DNA of 64,000 nucleotides, taken from Roseivirga sp. Its GTDB lineage: Bacteria > Bacteroidota > Bacteroidia > Cytophagales > Cyclobacteriaceae. Under the pieces are notes generated by a model. That model was not told where the DNA came from. It saw nothing but the letters and a program-made list of their open reading frames with translations, and ran no database searches. The DNA lies in contig JAAWWF010000018.1 of the NCBI GenBank assembly GCA_021404565.1, positions 46,183 to 110,182 of the forward strand, read 5' to 3'. Below, piece after piece: positions 33,549-42,766 of the stretch. The translations under genes and the position numbers were made by a program. Every line of letters starts with the position of its first letter. Within the stretch, counting starts at the first letter, position 1.

Positions 33549-36500
33549 TTGTATTTCGTAACGGCTACCCTACATGGCTCACGGTATGTTCTCAATGGAC
33601 TTGCTGGGCTCATTTTATCAAGCATTTTCTTGACATCAGACTACAGTAAACCGGTGCACAGCATAAAAAGAACATCCTTTTTTGCCTCCCAGATTCATCT
33701 GGATTGGGACGTAATCAACTACCCTTCGGGTACTACTTCGGGTGAATCTTATGTAATCACCAATACCGGCTCAGGACCTGACGTGAGGGTGAACATTGGT
33801 TTCACTGGCGACCTCACCCATCTTACCACCTACCCGGAAACAATGGGTGTCAATACACCTGATGAAACCAGCGCTTTTTCCAGTGCAGGAGGCCTCGGTG
33901 GTGGTGGCAATTCTTTGGTAATTGCCATGGACCCTCCCAGTGGATCATCCAGTATCACAATGAGCCTTGACTTCAACTTTCTACAGGAGAATGTGGAGTT
34001 CTCTATATACGATATCGACAACTTCTATTCCGGTGACCTGAACACGAGCAGAAGGGACAGTGTCAGAGTGATCGGTTATGCAGGCAGCCTGGCCGTAAGT
34101 CCGGCTATTTCCCTGATCAATGCAGCTAGTGCCACCCTCTCTATCACACAAGATGGAGATTATGGTGTGGGAGTCGGCAAAGCGATCCCTCCTACCTCAT
34201 CGAGTAACAATGACACCAAAGGCAGTATGGATGTGGTATTCAATGAACCTATTGATCGCATAGAAATTGAATACCTGGAAGCCAATAGCAGTGGCAGTAA
34301 TCCGGGCTTTCGCTGGATATCAATTTCCGATATATACTTTGACCTTCCTGCAGCCGCCCCGAACACCTGTGCAAGTTCTTTAACAACGCTTGACTGGGCC
34401 ACAGCCAGCTTTACTTCCGGCAGCCTTAATGAGTCGGTAACCGTGACTAATCCCGGTTCAGGGCCTGATATCACTTTCAATTTTGCTACATCCGATGACA
34501 CAGGACACCTGACCAATACAACACCTAAAATTGATGCTTCATTTGCCAGCAGTGCCGGTGGTGTGGGCGGTGGTGGCAGTACTCTGCGATTGGATGCTGA
34601 TGCTCCTTTGTCTTCCAGCTCGGTGGTCACCACAACCATTACCACTTCGAGTATTCTCAGCAACTTAAGGTTTTCCATCTATGATTTGGACAGTGCCTAT
34701 ACCGGTTCAGCCACTAATGCCGGTATAGACAGTATTCGGATAGTCGGCTATCATGGCAACATTGCCGTGGTACCGACCCTCCTCAATCCCAATAACGACC
34801 CTACCTTCACCTCTACCTATGTCGATGTATTCGGGGCTGCCAAAGGAGTACCTTTCAACCCTTCGGGGAGCGGACCAAGCTCGAACAGTAGTGACGGCAC
34901 ACTGGATGTCTATTTTGAGCTACCGGTAAACAAAATTGTGATTGAATATCATGAGGCGAATACCACTGGAGGAGCCAACCCCTCCGAAAGGTCCATCGCC
35001 ATCTCGGACATTCAGTTTTGTGCACCTGTGAACGAACCTGTGACCTGTGCAATTTCTCTTAGTTCTTTGGACTGGAACAGCGAGAATTATATCGCAGAAG
35101 CACTTAGTGGGGAGTCATACACAGTAACTAACAGCAATGATGGAGGGGCCGATATGACCCTTGATTTTACGATAACGGGCGATACCGATCATTTTGAGAG
35201 CGGTTTCCCTACAGACAACAGCACTGCGAGCAATGGAGGTGGTGAAGGGAGCGGTGACCAATCAATGGAGTTAAGGCTAAATCCACCAGCCTCGGCCACC
35301 AGCTCCATGGTCACCACCTCCATTGCACTCGGTAATGTAGCTACTGATGTCAGGTTCAGCATCTATGACATTGACAACTCCATGAGCAACGGAATACAGG
35401 ACAGTGTACTGATCACTGGCTATAATGGCAATGATGCCGTGGTCCCGGTGCTGATACCTGTGAGCAGTACTTCCTCTTTCAGCATCACCACCCAGGATCA
35501 ATACGCCATAGCTACTGCTACTGACCCCGCTACTGATGACCCCAGCAATAATGAAACCAAGGGTTCTGTGGATGTGTATTTCACCAGTCCAATCAACAGA
35601 GTTGAAATAGTATACCTGGAAGCCAATACAGGCGCCAGTGATTTTGGCACCCGGAGTATCAGCATCTCTGACATTCTTTTTTGTTCAACCAGTGCTGATG
35701 TGATTAGCTGTTTGTATCCCCTGGCCTTTCTTGACTGGGGAGATGTAACCTATACCTCAGGTGCCACCAGTGCCGAATTTACCGTAGATAATCCCGCCTC
35801 AGGTGGAGATGTAGACTTTTCATTCGAATTCACTGGTGATAATTCCTTCAAAGACAGTACTCCTCTGGTTAATTCAGATATGAATTCAGCTGGAGGAGTA
35901 GCCAATGGAGACGAATCGCTTTACATGTTAATAGACCCCAACAGTGGCTCCAGCAACATGGTTCTAACCATAGATCTTAATCAGACCCTGGCCGATGTAC
36001 GTTTCTCAATCTTCGATATAGACAATGGTGTATTCGGCACAGGAGGGGTTAATTCCCGACAGGATAGCGTGCGCATCACCGGGTACAACGGCAATACGGA
36101 AATAGCTCCCAGCCTGGCCACTGTAGACGCCTCTCCTACTTTCACTGTGTCCTCATCAGGTAATACCGGCATTGCCACAGCGCTTGACTTCCCTCCCACG
36201 GAATCGAGCAGTAATGACACCAAAGGAACTCTTGATGTATTTTTTACCGCCAATGTAAATAAGGTCCAAATCGAGTATTTGGAAGGGAATGTAGATGGTG
36301 TCAACCCGGTGCAGCGGGCCATTTATCTATCTGACATCTACTTCTGCCCGTTGCAAGGCGTGCTGCCTGTGACTTTTGTATCATTTGACCTTAGCGTAAG
36401 CGGGCATAGAGTACTGCTTGACTGGAGCACCTCTGAAGAGATTAACAACAGTTTCTTTACGGTTCAGCGCTCAACAGATGGAAGTATCTGGGAGAATATT

Positions 36501-36902
36501 GCTTTGCTGCCCGGAGCTGGAAACTCACAAGGCCTGATTCGATACAAACATCGAGATGAAAATGCTCTTTATGGAACATCTTATTATCGAATCAGACAAA
36601 CAGACTTTGACGGCAGCAGCTCATATACTGAAGCATTGAGGGCTGAAGTAACACAAGATCAGATCTCACTGAATCTAAAACCTAACCCCAGTGATGAGGT
36701 GTTAGAGATTCACCTTAAGGGCGACTTACAGCAATACATCCGCTACGAGGTCTCCAATCTTCAGGGTCAAAGACAGCTCTCTGCCAATATTGACCGAACC
36801 GCCATCTCTCTTGAAACAGTGAGTCTCCCATCCGGAATATACCTAATCAGGGTATACACCAAAAAGGGACAAATCTCCAAAAAGTTTATTGTAAAGCACT
36901 GA
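33549..36902 (+). CDS. T9SS-sorted surface protein with four copies of an unassigned domain
   Basis: A 1117-aa protein with TTG start (no in-frame ATG nearby; signal peptide about 12-32). It holds four tandem repeats of about 220 residues, starting near 47, 274, 499 and 720. Each begins LDW-x-[ST]-x-Y-x-SG, has a Gly/Ser-rich G-G-x-G-x-G segment, then the core FSIYDIDN...DSVRI-x-GY-x-GN, then N-D-T-K-G-S-x-DV-x-F, IEY-x-EAN and SISDI-x-FC. I know no family name for this unit. A fibronectin-like domain (about 938-1035) and a type A sorting domain (about 1040-1117, LNLKPNPSDEV to KKFIVKH) follow. It should be exported by T9SS and bound at the surface, likely as an adhesin or structural protein. 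Confidence 0.85.
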   Translation: MYFVTATLHGSRYVLNGLAGLILSSIFLTSDYSKPVHSIKRTSFFASQIHLDWDVINYPSGTTSGESYVITNTGSGPDVRVNIGFTGDLTHLTTYPETMGVNTPDETSAFSSAGGLGGGGNSLVIAMDPPSGSSSITMSLDFNFLQENVEFSIYDIDNFYSGDLNTSRRDSVRVIGYAGSLAVSPAISLINAASATLSITQDGDYGVGVGKAIPPTSSSNNDTKGSMDVVFNEPIDRIEIEYLEANSSGSNPGFRWISISDIYFDLPAAAPNTCASSLTTLDWATASFTSGSLNESVTVTNPGSGPDITFNFATSDDTGHLTNTTPKIDASFASSAGGVGGGGSTLRLDADAPLSSSSVVTTTITTSSILSNLRFSIYDLDSAYTGSATNAGIDSIRIVGYHGNIAVVPTLLNPNNDPTFTSTYVDVFGAAKGVPFNPSGSGPSSNSSDGTLDVYFELPVNKIVIEYHEANTTGGANPSERSIAISDIQFCAPVNEPVTCAISLSSLDWNSENYIAEALSGESYTVTNSNDGGADMTLDFTITGDTDHFESGFPTDNSTASNGGGEGSGDQSMELRLNPPASATSSMVTTSIALGNVATDVRFSIYDIDNSMSNGIQDSVLITGYNGNDAVVPVLIPVSSTSSFSITTQDQYAIATATDPATDDPSNNETKGSVDVYFTSPINRVEIVYLEANTGASDFGTRSISISDILFCSTSADVISCLYPLAFLDWGDVTYTSGATSAEFTVDNPASGGDVDFSFEFTGDNSFKDSTPLVNSDMNSAGGVANGDESLYMLIDPNSGSSNMVLTIDLNQTLADVRFSIFDIDNGVFGTGGVNSRQDSVRITGYNGNTEIAPSLATVDASPTFTVSSSGNTGIATALDFPPTESSSNDTKGTLDVFFTANVNKVQIEYLEGNVDGVNPVQRAIYLSDIYFCPLQGVLPVTFVSFDLSVSGHRVLLDWSTSEEINNSFFTVQRSTDGSIWENIALLPGAGNSQGLIRYKHRDENALYGTSYYRIRQTDFDGSSSYTEALRAEVTQDQISLNLKPNPSDEVLEIHLKGDLQQYIRYEVSNLQGQRQLSANIDRTAISLETVSLPSGIYLIRVYTKKGQISKKFIVKH

Positions 36903-36938
36903 ACCAGGATTATGGAGTACAGCACAAGCAGCTTTGAT

Positions 36939-36965
36939 CCAGGCTCTGGCTTTCACAGAGCCTGG
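36939..36965. terminator. Hairpin between convergent T9SS and LytTR genes
   Basis: CCAGGCTCT and AGAGCCTGG pair perfectly over 9 bp around a 9-nt loop. It lies 37 bp past the T9SS stop and 13 bp from the LytTR stop. No T-run follows on either strand, so it may act as a weak bidirectional terminator or as an mRNA end. Confidence 0.55.
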
Positions 36966-36977
36966 AAGACAGGAGAA

Positions 36978-37430
36978 TCAGGTTTGAGGTATAAGGCAGG
37001 CATCACCTGTAATCCACATCTTCAGAAGGGATGTTTTTTTACGGCTTACCACAATTTTCTCCTTCGCATCAGGAGTTACCCTTACACTCACCTGGCCTTT
37101 GAGATGAGGTCCCAGGCTTCGAATGGCGTCCACATTCACAAAAAACCTACGGTTAAGCCTGAAAAAGAGAAAAGGGTCAATCTGCTCTTCCAGGGTTTTC
37201 AGTTTTTCATCAATCAAATATCGTTTCCCGCTCTTTTGAACAAGATAGGTCCACTTATCATAAGCACAGAAATAAGCCACATCTTCGATGGCCACAGGCA
37301 CCAGCATTTCTCCGGATTTAACAAGAAACCGGGATTTAAACTGCCTTTCATTTTCAGGTATAAGATCCTTCTTAGTGGAATGTACCACTCTGAGAAATTG
37401 AGGCTCGTTGGATTGATGTTTCGGAATCAT
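36978..37430 (-). CDS. Single-domain LytTR transcription regulator, copy B
   Basis: About 150 aa from the ATG at 37430 (a TTG 30 bases upstream is possible). One LytTR domain is present: FLVKSGEMLVPVAIEDVAYF, WTYLVQKSGKRYLIDEKLKTLE, FFRLNRRFFVNVDAIRS, LKGQVSVRVTPDAKEKIVVSR. It aligns throughout with the LytTR protein at 30094, so the two are recent paralogues. No receiver domain is present, so activity must be set by expression or by an unknown ligand. It converges on the four-repeat surface protein and is divergent from the first CadC-like gene. Confidence 0.82.
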   Translation of the reverse strand: MIPKHQSNEPQFLRVVHSTKKDLIPENERQFKSRFLVKSGEMLVPVAIEDVAYFCAYDKWTYLVQKSGKRYLIDEKLKTLEEQIDPFLFFRLNRRFFVNVDAIRSLGPHLKGQVSVRVTPDAKEKIVVSRKKTSLLKMWITGDACLIPQT

Positions 37431-37555
37431 AGTGTGTACGTTTAGGTTTTGTTTTTTCAATCCCGCTGTGAGTAAGCATCGGGTTTGAGTCGAAAATTTC
37501 CCGAACTTTGGCAGATCTTAATGTGAGGATTAGCTGATTTTTACCTGATGATCAC

Positions 37556-39688
37556 ATGAACTATATGGATAATGAGATAAAACTGGGCGAATTGATTATC
37601 GATACCCTGACCTTGCAGGTAAAAAGGGGGAACAATGTGCTTGACCTTGAACCCAAATGGGTGAAGGTATTCATCACACTGGCCACAGTTCCGAACAAGG
37701 TTCTCACGCGTCAGCAAATCATTGAACAGGTGTGGGAGGATTATATTGTGGGGGAAGACTCATTGAATCGCGCCATCTCCAAGCTCAGAAAAGCCATAGA
37801 GCCCATCCCCGATCTTGAAATAAAAACAGCCAGAGGTGTGGGCTATCAACTAGTCCATGAAGGCCCGTTGAATGCAGCGATAAAAAGGTCAAATCGTAGC
37901 CGTAAAAGCTTTTGGCTAAGCCTTGGAACGGTCGCCATACTGGCCACAGCGGTAGCGCTGCTCATTATCCCTCCTGGTAGCACTAAGCAGGCTGCAATAT
38001 CAACAGGTTATCAAACGCATATTACCTCTGATCTGGGCATAGAGTACAGCCCGGATATTTCTCCCAATAATAAATTCGTGGCCTACACCTGGAATGGTGG
38101 ACAAGGGAGCCAATGGAATATTTATGTAAAGCAAATTGGCCTGGAAGGAAGTAAAAGGCTGACTTATGGGGAGGGCTCCGATCAGAGTGCTTCCTGGTCT
38201 AATACTGGAGACAAGCTGGCCTTCTTTCAAAACAATGGTGAAGGATGGTCTTTGTATACCAAGACCTTTTTGGGTACAGAAGAAAGGGAGCTCTTTCGGG
38301 TTTCAGGTATCTGGAAAACCACCAATGCCATTACCTGGGCCAGAGATGACAGCAGCCTTCTGTTCTCTGCAAGAAAACGCGGAGACAAGAAATACAGTTT
38401 GAACAGCATCAACCTAAAGAACCTTTCCATTACCGAGATCAAGAGCGAAGAAGGATGGGATTATACCATGCCCCGCTTTTCGCCCGATCACAGTCTGATT
38501 GCTACCGTAGCTCATCAGGGAGTAAGACATTACCTCAAAGATGCGATGGATAGCATTATTGGTAAAATACAGGTGCTGGATGCGGCTACAGGCAGGGTGG
38601 TCTATGAAAGAAGCTCTCAAAAGGAGATTTCGAGCATTGACTGGAAATCCAATTCTTCGCTCATCTTCACACTGGCAGGCACTGTTGGTTGCAGGCTTTA
38701 TGAGGTTGAGGTCAATAATGAATCAACCGGACTTCTCGATTTCGATCAACTCTTACCTGTATTTTCTATTCCTGACGTAGTCAGAAGTATCACTTATCAG
38801 AGAGCGTCAAACGATCTGTACTTAGAAAGATGGAGAGCTGACGTTAATATCTGGAAAGCAAAATACAATCAGGACCGAATCATTGAGAATTCCAGGGCCA
38901 TTGGCTCAACACTCTTTGATTTCAACCCCAAGCTCACTCCTGATGAATCTAAGCTGGCCTATATATCCGACAAGAGCAATAACCTCCAAATCTGGCTGTA
39001 TGATCTGATAACGGGTACGTCAAGACAGCTCACCAATCACAAGGGGTTTGCGAATATAAACTCGATAGACTGGTCGGGAGATGGGAGCAAAATGGTAGTA
39101 TCTATGAAAAAGAAGAACCAGGAATCTTATGCCAGCATTATCGATACGTTGGGGCGTGAAACGCTGAGAATTGAAAGAATCAAGGGAGTAAACAGGCCCG
39201 TGTGGGCGGAGGATGACCGGTCGATATATGCCATTTTATATGACACAGCGAACAATCCTGCTATATGGCAATACGAAATTGAGAGCAACCAATGGAACAA
39301 GTTTTCAGACAGGCCTTCTGTCTATGTCAGGGCTATTGACGGCTACCTGTATTATATGAAGCATGAAACAGGCGGACTGTGGAGAACTCCGTTGTCCTCT
39401 CCCGATAAGGAGGAGCTGGTAACCAGCAGGCTCCCCAAGGCCCGAGCCGATTACTGGACGATACACGGAGACACCCTAAAAATGATCAATCTGGATTTTG
39501 AAAAAAGCTTTCTGGAGCTCTTCCACGTTCCTTCACAAAAACTGCTTTCTTCCTCAGAAATCCCCAATTATATACCCTACGGTCAGGCAGGAGCAAGCTT
39601 TACACAGAGCAATGAGGTATATTTCTCATCGATTGATAACTATGACGCAGATATCGTCAAGGTGAAACTTCCTTACGACATAGATTGA
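37556..39688 (+). CDS. CadC-like membrane transcription regulator with PD40 propeller, copy 1
   Basis: A 710-aa protein. An OmpR/PhoB-type winged helix occupies about residues 8-105 (LEPKWVKVFITLA, the recognition helix ED-SLNRAISKLRKAI, the wing KTARGVGYQL). After a basic linker there is one membrane helix (about 122-142, WLSLGTVAILATAVALLII). The rest (about 160-700) is an extracytoplasmic PD40/TolB-like propeller with blades such as ISPNNKFVAYTWN, FSPDHSLIATV and LTPDESKLAYISD. It is thus a one-component regulator that binds DNA from the membrane. A paralogue follows 36 bp downstream. Signal and targets are unknown; neighbouring surface-protein genes are candidates. Confidence 0.85.
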   Translation: MNYMDNEIKLGELIIDTLTLQVKRGNNVLDLEPKWVKVFITLATVPNKVLTRQQIIEQVWEDYIVGEDSLNRAISKLRKAIEPIPDLEIKTARGVGYQLVHEGPLNAAIKRSNRSRKSFWLSLGTVAILATAVALLIIPPGSTKQAAISTGYQTHITSDLGIEYSPDISPNNKFVAYTWNGGQGSQWNIYVKQIGLEGSKRLTYGEGSDQSASWSNTGDKLAFFQNNGEGWSLYTKTFLGTEERELFRVSGIWKTTNAITWARDDSSLLFSARKRGDKKYSLNSINLKNLSITEIKSEEGWDYTMPRFSPDHSLIATVAHQGVRHYLKDAMDSIIGKIQVLDAATGRVVYERSSQKEISSIDWKSNSSLIFTLAGTVGCRLYEVEVNNESTGLLDFDQLLPVFSIPDVVRSITYQRASNDLYLERWRADVNIWKAKYNQDRIIENSRAIGSTLFDFNPKLTPDESKLAYISDKSNNLQIWLYDLITGTSRQLTNHKGFANINSIDWSGDGSKMVVSMKKKNQESYASIIDTLGRETLRIERIKGVNRPVWAEDDRSIYAILYDTANNPAIWQYEIESNQWNKFSDRPSVYVRAIDGYLYYMKHETGGLWRTPLSSPDKEELVTSRLPKARADYWTIHGDTLKMINLDFEKSFLELFHVPSQKLLSSSEIPNYIPYGQAGASFTQSNEVYFSSIDNYDADIVKVKLPYDID

Positions 39689-39724
39689 TTTAAATTTTAA
39701 CAGGTAAAGAAAGCCAGATCCGCC

Positions 39725-41800
39725 ATGAAAAAACTGACTTTGGGAAGATGGACCATAAATCCTGAGATCAATACCATCAGCCAGACAAACGAAAGTGTTC
39801 CGCTGGAGCCGCTCACCATGAAAATGCTCATTTTTATGACTGAGAGGCTTGGACAGGTAGTTACGCGACAAGATTTGATGGAACACCTATGGGGCAGTAC
39901 GGTAGTAAGCAATGACTCATTAAACAGAATTGCCTCACAGCTGAGAAAGGTTTTTCTAAACGATGAAGATACCCTTGTAGAAACAATCAGGGGTGTTGGT
40001 TATCGGCTTTCCAACAGTACAACCACCCGGGTAAGTGGCAGTGGAATTCCCAAAAAGGATTACAGAAAGCTGGTAGCAGGTATTTTTGTGATCATAATAG
40101 CTTCTGTTGTTATCTTTCGAACGGGAGAGTTGGATGAGAAAATATCGACCGTATCACCGGAACTGAATGATTTCACTCAGCTACCAGGCTTTTTGCTAAA
40201 CCCGAATATGTCACCCGATGACAAGATTCTTGCCTTTAGCTGGAATGGCGGAGAAGGTACTCAATTCAATATTTACATCATGGAAGAAGGCTCTCCCACT
40301 CCCATCAAGTTCTCTGACAATGGGTTTGACTTAGGACCTGAATGGTCGCCAGAGGGAGACTTCATTGCTTTTAACTCGTTTAATTTCAAAGACCAGACTT
40401 CCGTTCTACAAATCAGGTCCTTGATAGGCAACACCACGCGAAGAGTAGAAAATATAGGAACCCTTAATGGAATCAGCCCTATTGATTGGTCTCCGGACGG
40501 TGAGAAGATCGTAATCTCAAGTGCCCCCAAAGGCCAACGCAGGTCGCAGCTCCATTTAATCAATACAGAAAACCTTGCCTTAAAGCGACTGACAGAAAAA
40601 CGAGGAGAAGTAAGCGATGTAATGCCAAGGTTCTCACCAGATAATAAAAAGGTACTGTTTGTAAGAACCGATGGCAAGTTCAACGATTTATCGCCCAATC
40701 AGGATCGGACCAATGACGTGATTTTAGTGGACCTGACAACAGGCGGAGAAAACCCTTTACTGGAAGATTTACCTAACCTGTTTGGTATAGAATGGCTTGA
40801 TGAAGAAACCATTATTTACAGTACAAGGCAAAATCACAGGAGCACCGTCAATTCCTTCTCGCTAAATTCTGAGAAGCACACAGTGATATTTTCAAGTCCC
40901 AACATACGCCTGCAGGGCCTTGACCTGTTCAACAAGAGCAGACAGTTGGTGATTGAAGCCCAGCGCTTTAACAACAACATAGAGGTGATAGGCCTGACTG
41001 ATACGAGTGCCTACTCGAAAAAACAGGTTGTAGAATTTACCAGCAGTGATTTTTACCCCGCATTAAACAGCGAGGGTCAGCTGGCTTACATATCGGATTA
41101 CTCAGGTCTGGAGCAACTGTGGTTGATTGACGCACCGGGGGCCGCCCCCAAGCAACTTACTTATTTCGAAGAGGCCAATAATATCAGTAACCCTGAGTGG
41201 TCTTCGGCCGGAGATCAGATCATATTCTCGATCCGAGCTCCAATCGGGAAGATCGGCATAGGCAAAATAGACATCAACGGCACCAATTACGAGATCCTGA
41301 GAAAAGGAAATGCCAACTATGGCAGTCCCACATGGTCGGCTGATCAGGCTTCCATTTACTTTTATTCAGACAGCCTGGGGGTACTGCGACAGTATAAAAT
41401 GGAGCTCGAAAGCCGCCAAACAGAGAAGGTAGCTGAGGGCAGTGTTGTAATGGCCCGGGAAACAGAAAAGGGGCTCTACTATGTTAAGTTTGACGAAGCT
41501 GGAATCTGGTTTGAAGATAAAAGCGGGCAAGAAGAGCTGCTTGTGGAGGACTTTACTTTTATCAGTCTGGCCGAATGGAGTATTTCTGGAAATACTCTGG
41601 CCTATTTAAGCCCCAAGGGTAACAATACCGAGTATGTGCTCTTTGACCTGGATAAAAGAGAAGAGCTAAAACGGATTCCCCTGCCGAGAATGAAAAGGCC
41701 GGTGCCTTCTTTAGGAGTAGCCTTTAACCTGCAGGAAAATGAGATCTACATTACCTCTTCCACAGAATTCACTTCAGCTCTGAACACACTGTCATGGTAG
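39725..41800 (+). CDS. CadC-like membrane transcription regulator with PD40 propeller, copy 2
   Basis: A 691-aa paralogue of the preceding gene with the same order: winged helix (about 5-100, LEPLTMKMLIFMTERLGQVVTRQDLMEH and ETIRGVGYRLS), membrane helix (about 116-135, LVAGIFVIIIASVVIF) and propeller (about 150-690, MSPDDKILAFSWN, FSPDNKKVLFV, LNSEGQLAYISDYS). It begins 36 bp after the first copy, so both are probably co-transcribed and may form a heterodimeric sensor; that is inference. The two differ widely in the propeller, so they may read different ligands. It ends in a convergent arrangement with the HDAC-like gene. Confidence 0.85.
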   Translation: MKKLTLGRWTINPEINTISQTNESVPLEPLTMKMLIFMTERLGQVVTRQDLMEHLWGSTVVSNDSLNRIASQLRKVFLNDEDTLVETIRGVGYRLSNSTTTRVSGSGIPKKDYRKLVAGIFVIIIASVVIFRTGELDEKISTVSPELNDFTQLPGFLLNPNMSPDDKILAFSWNGGEGTQFNIYIMEEGSPTPIKFSDNGFDLGPEWSPEGDFIAFNSFNFKDQTSVLQIRSLIGNTTRRVENIGTLNGISPIDWSPDGEKIVISSAPKGQRRSQLHLINTENLALKRLTEKRGEVSDVMPRFSPDNKKVLFVRTDGKFNDLSPNQDRTNDVILVDLTTGGENPLLEDLPNLFGIEWLDEETIIYSTRQNHRSTVNSFSLNSEKHTVIFSSPNIRLQGLDLFNKSRQLVIEAQRFNNNIEVIGLTDTSAYSKKQVVEFTSSDFYPALNSEGQLAYISDYSGLEQLWLIDAPGAAPKQLTYFEEANNISNPEWSSAGDQIIFSIRAPIGKIGIGKIDINGTNYEILRKGNANYGSPTWSADQASIYFYSDSLGVLRQYKMELESRQTEKVAEGSVVMARETEKGLYYVKFDEAGIWFEDKSGQEELLVEDFTFISLAEWSISGNTLAYLSPKGNNTEYVLFDLDKREELKRIPLPRMKRPVPSLGVAFNLQENEIYITSSTEFTSALNTLSW

Positions 41801-41806
41801 AGAAGA

Positions 41807-41824
41807 GAAATCACAGCTGATTTC
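41807..41824. terminator. Short hairpin between convergent genes
   Basis: GAAATCA and TGATTTC pair over 7 bp around a CAGC loop, between the stops of the second CadC-like gene and the HDAC-like gene. On the minus strand it lies after the HDAC stop but without a T-run, so the evidence is modest. Confidence 0.35.
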
Positions 41825-41827
41825 GGC

Positions 41828-42730
41828 CTAAAAAAAGATTTCCTGTGCCAGGCGGTAGGTATTGGCATGCGCCTCTACAATGTGTGAGATTTTCTCAGAA
41901 TAGCCCCCTCCCATGCTGGCCATTACCGGTACCTCGTTGGCTTTGCAAAGCTCCAGCACTATGCGGTCGCGCCTTTTACAACCATCAATGGACATACCCA
42001 GTCTTCCCAACTTATCAGTAGCCAGCACATCTACCCCCGACTGAAAAAAGACGAAATCGGGCTGTACCTTATCAAAAAGTGATTTGAGATTTTGATCCAG
42101 CACAGCAAGATAGGTGGTATCATCTGTACCGTCTTGTAAACCCACATCAAGGTCTGACAATTCTTTGTGCATGGGATAGTTGGAGGCACCGTGCATGCTG
42201 AAAGTAAACACCCGCGGTTCATCTCTGAAAATCTGTGCTGTACCATTTCCCTGGTGGACATCCAGGTCAACGACCAAAATCTTAGCGGCCAGTTCTTTAT
42301 CGAGTAGGTAATTGGCAGCTATGGCCATATCGTTGAGCAAACAAAAGCCTTCTCCCCTGTCTGTGAAGGCATGATGGGTGCCACCTGCAGTGTTCATGGC
42401 CACTCCCTGCTTTAGAGCGTATAATGCAGCATCCAGGGTACCCTGCATGATCACCACTTCCCTTTGGACTAATTCTTTTGACCAGGGAAAGCCTGTTCTT
42501 CGCTCTTCCTGCCTGGCCAATTTGCCATGCAGCAGCTTGTCCCAGTATGTAGCGTCATGGGTACGTAATACCAAATCTGTGGAGAGTGAATCTGGTCGAA
42601 AAAAGCTATCCTGAGTGACCGTACCCTCGTAAATCAGCTGCTCAGGCAGCAGGTTGTACTTCTCCATAGGGAAGCGATGATTCTGCGGCAGGTGATGAGC
42701 GTAGATTTCTGTCCAGGCGATTTTGAGCAT
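41828..42730 (-). CDS. HDAC-family (class IV-like) deacetylase
   Basis: A 300-aa zinc deacetylase of the histone deacetylase superfamily. The catalytic His pair is His119-His120 (TAGGTHHAF), the zinc ligands are Asp157 and His159 (DLDVHQGNG) and Asp234 (SGVDVL), and the catalytic Tyr is in MGGGYS (Tyr277). Its compact size and sequence run resemble HDAC11-like class IV or bacterial AcuC-type proteins. Substrates in bacteria include acetylated proteins and polyamines, and the long-chain deacylation known for HDAC11 is possible; no choice can be made here. A TAGATTTG promoter element lies about 15 bp upstream of the start. It follows the serine-hydrolase gene on the same strand with 36 bp between. 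Confidence 0.88.
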   Translation of the reverse strand: MLKIAWTEIYAHHLPQNHRFPMEKYNLLPEQLIYEGTVTQDSFFRPDSLSTDLVLRTHDATYWDKLLHGKLARQEERRTGFPWSKELVQREVVIMQGTLDAALYALKQGVAMNTAGGTHHAFTDRGEGFCLLNDMAIAANYLLDKELAAKILVVDLDVHQGNGTAQIFRDEPRVFTFSMHGASNYPMHKELSDLDVGLQDGTDDTTYLAVLDQNLKSLFDKVQPDFVFFQSGVDVLATDKLGRLGMSIDGCKRRDRIVLELCKANEVPVMASMGGGYSEKISHIVEAHANTYRLAQEIFF

Positions 42731-42744
42731 AATTATCCAAAGCC

Positions 42745-42752
42745 CAAATCTA
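42745..42752 (-). promoter_or_regulatory. -7 element (TAGATTTG) of the HDAC-like gene
   Basis: On the minus strand this reads TAGATTTG, a perfect TAnnTTTG match, ending about 15 bp before the ATG. It gives the HDAC-like gene its own start even though the serine-hydrolase gene lies just upstream on the same strand. Confidence 0.45.
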
Positions 42753-42766
42753 GCAAAGTTGTTTGC

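Noticed and set aside
36912..37445. A 177-codon frame on the plus strand
   Set aside because: It lies wholly antisense to the LytTR gene at 36978, and its product has no domain; the LytTR signature is on the other strand.
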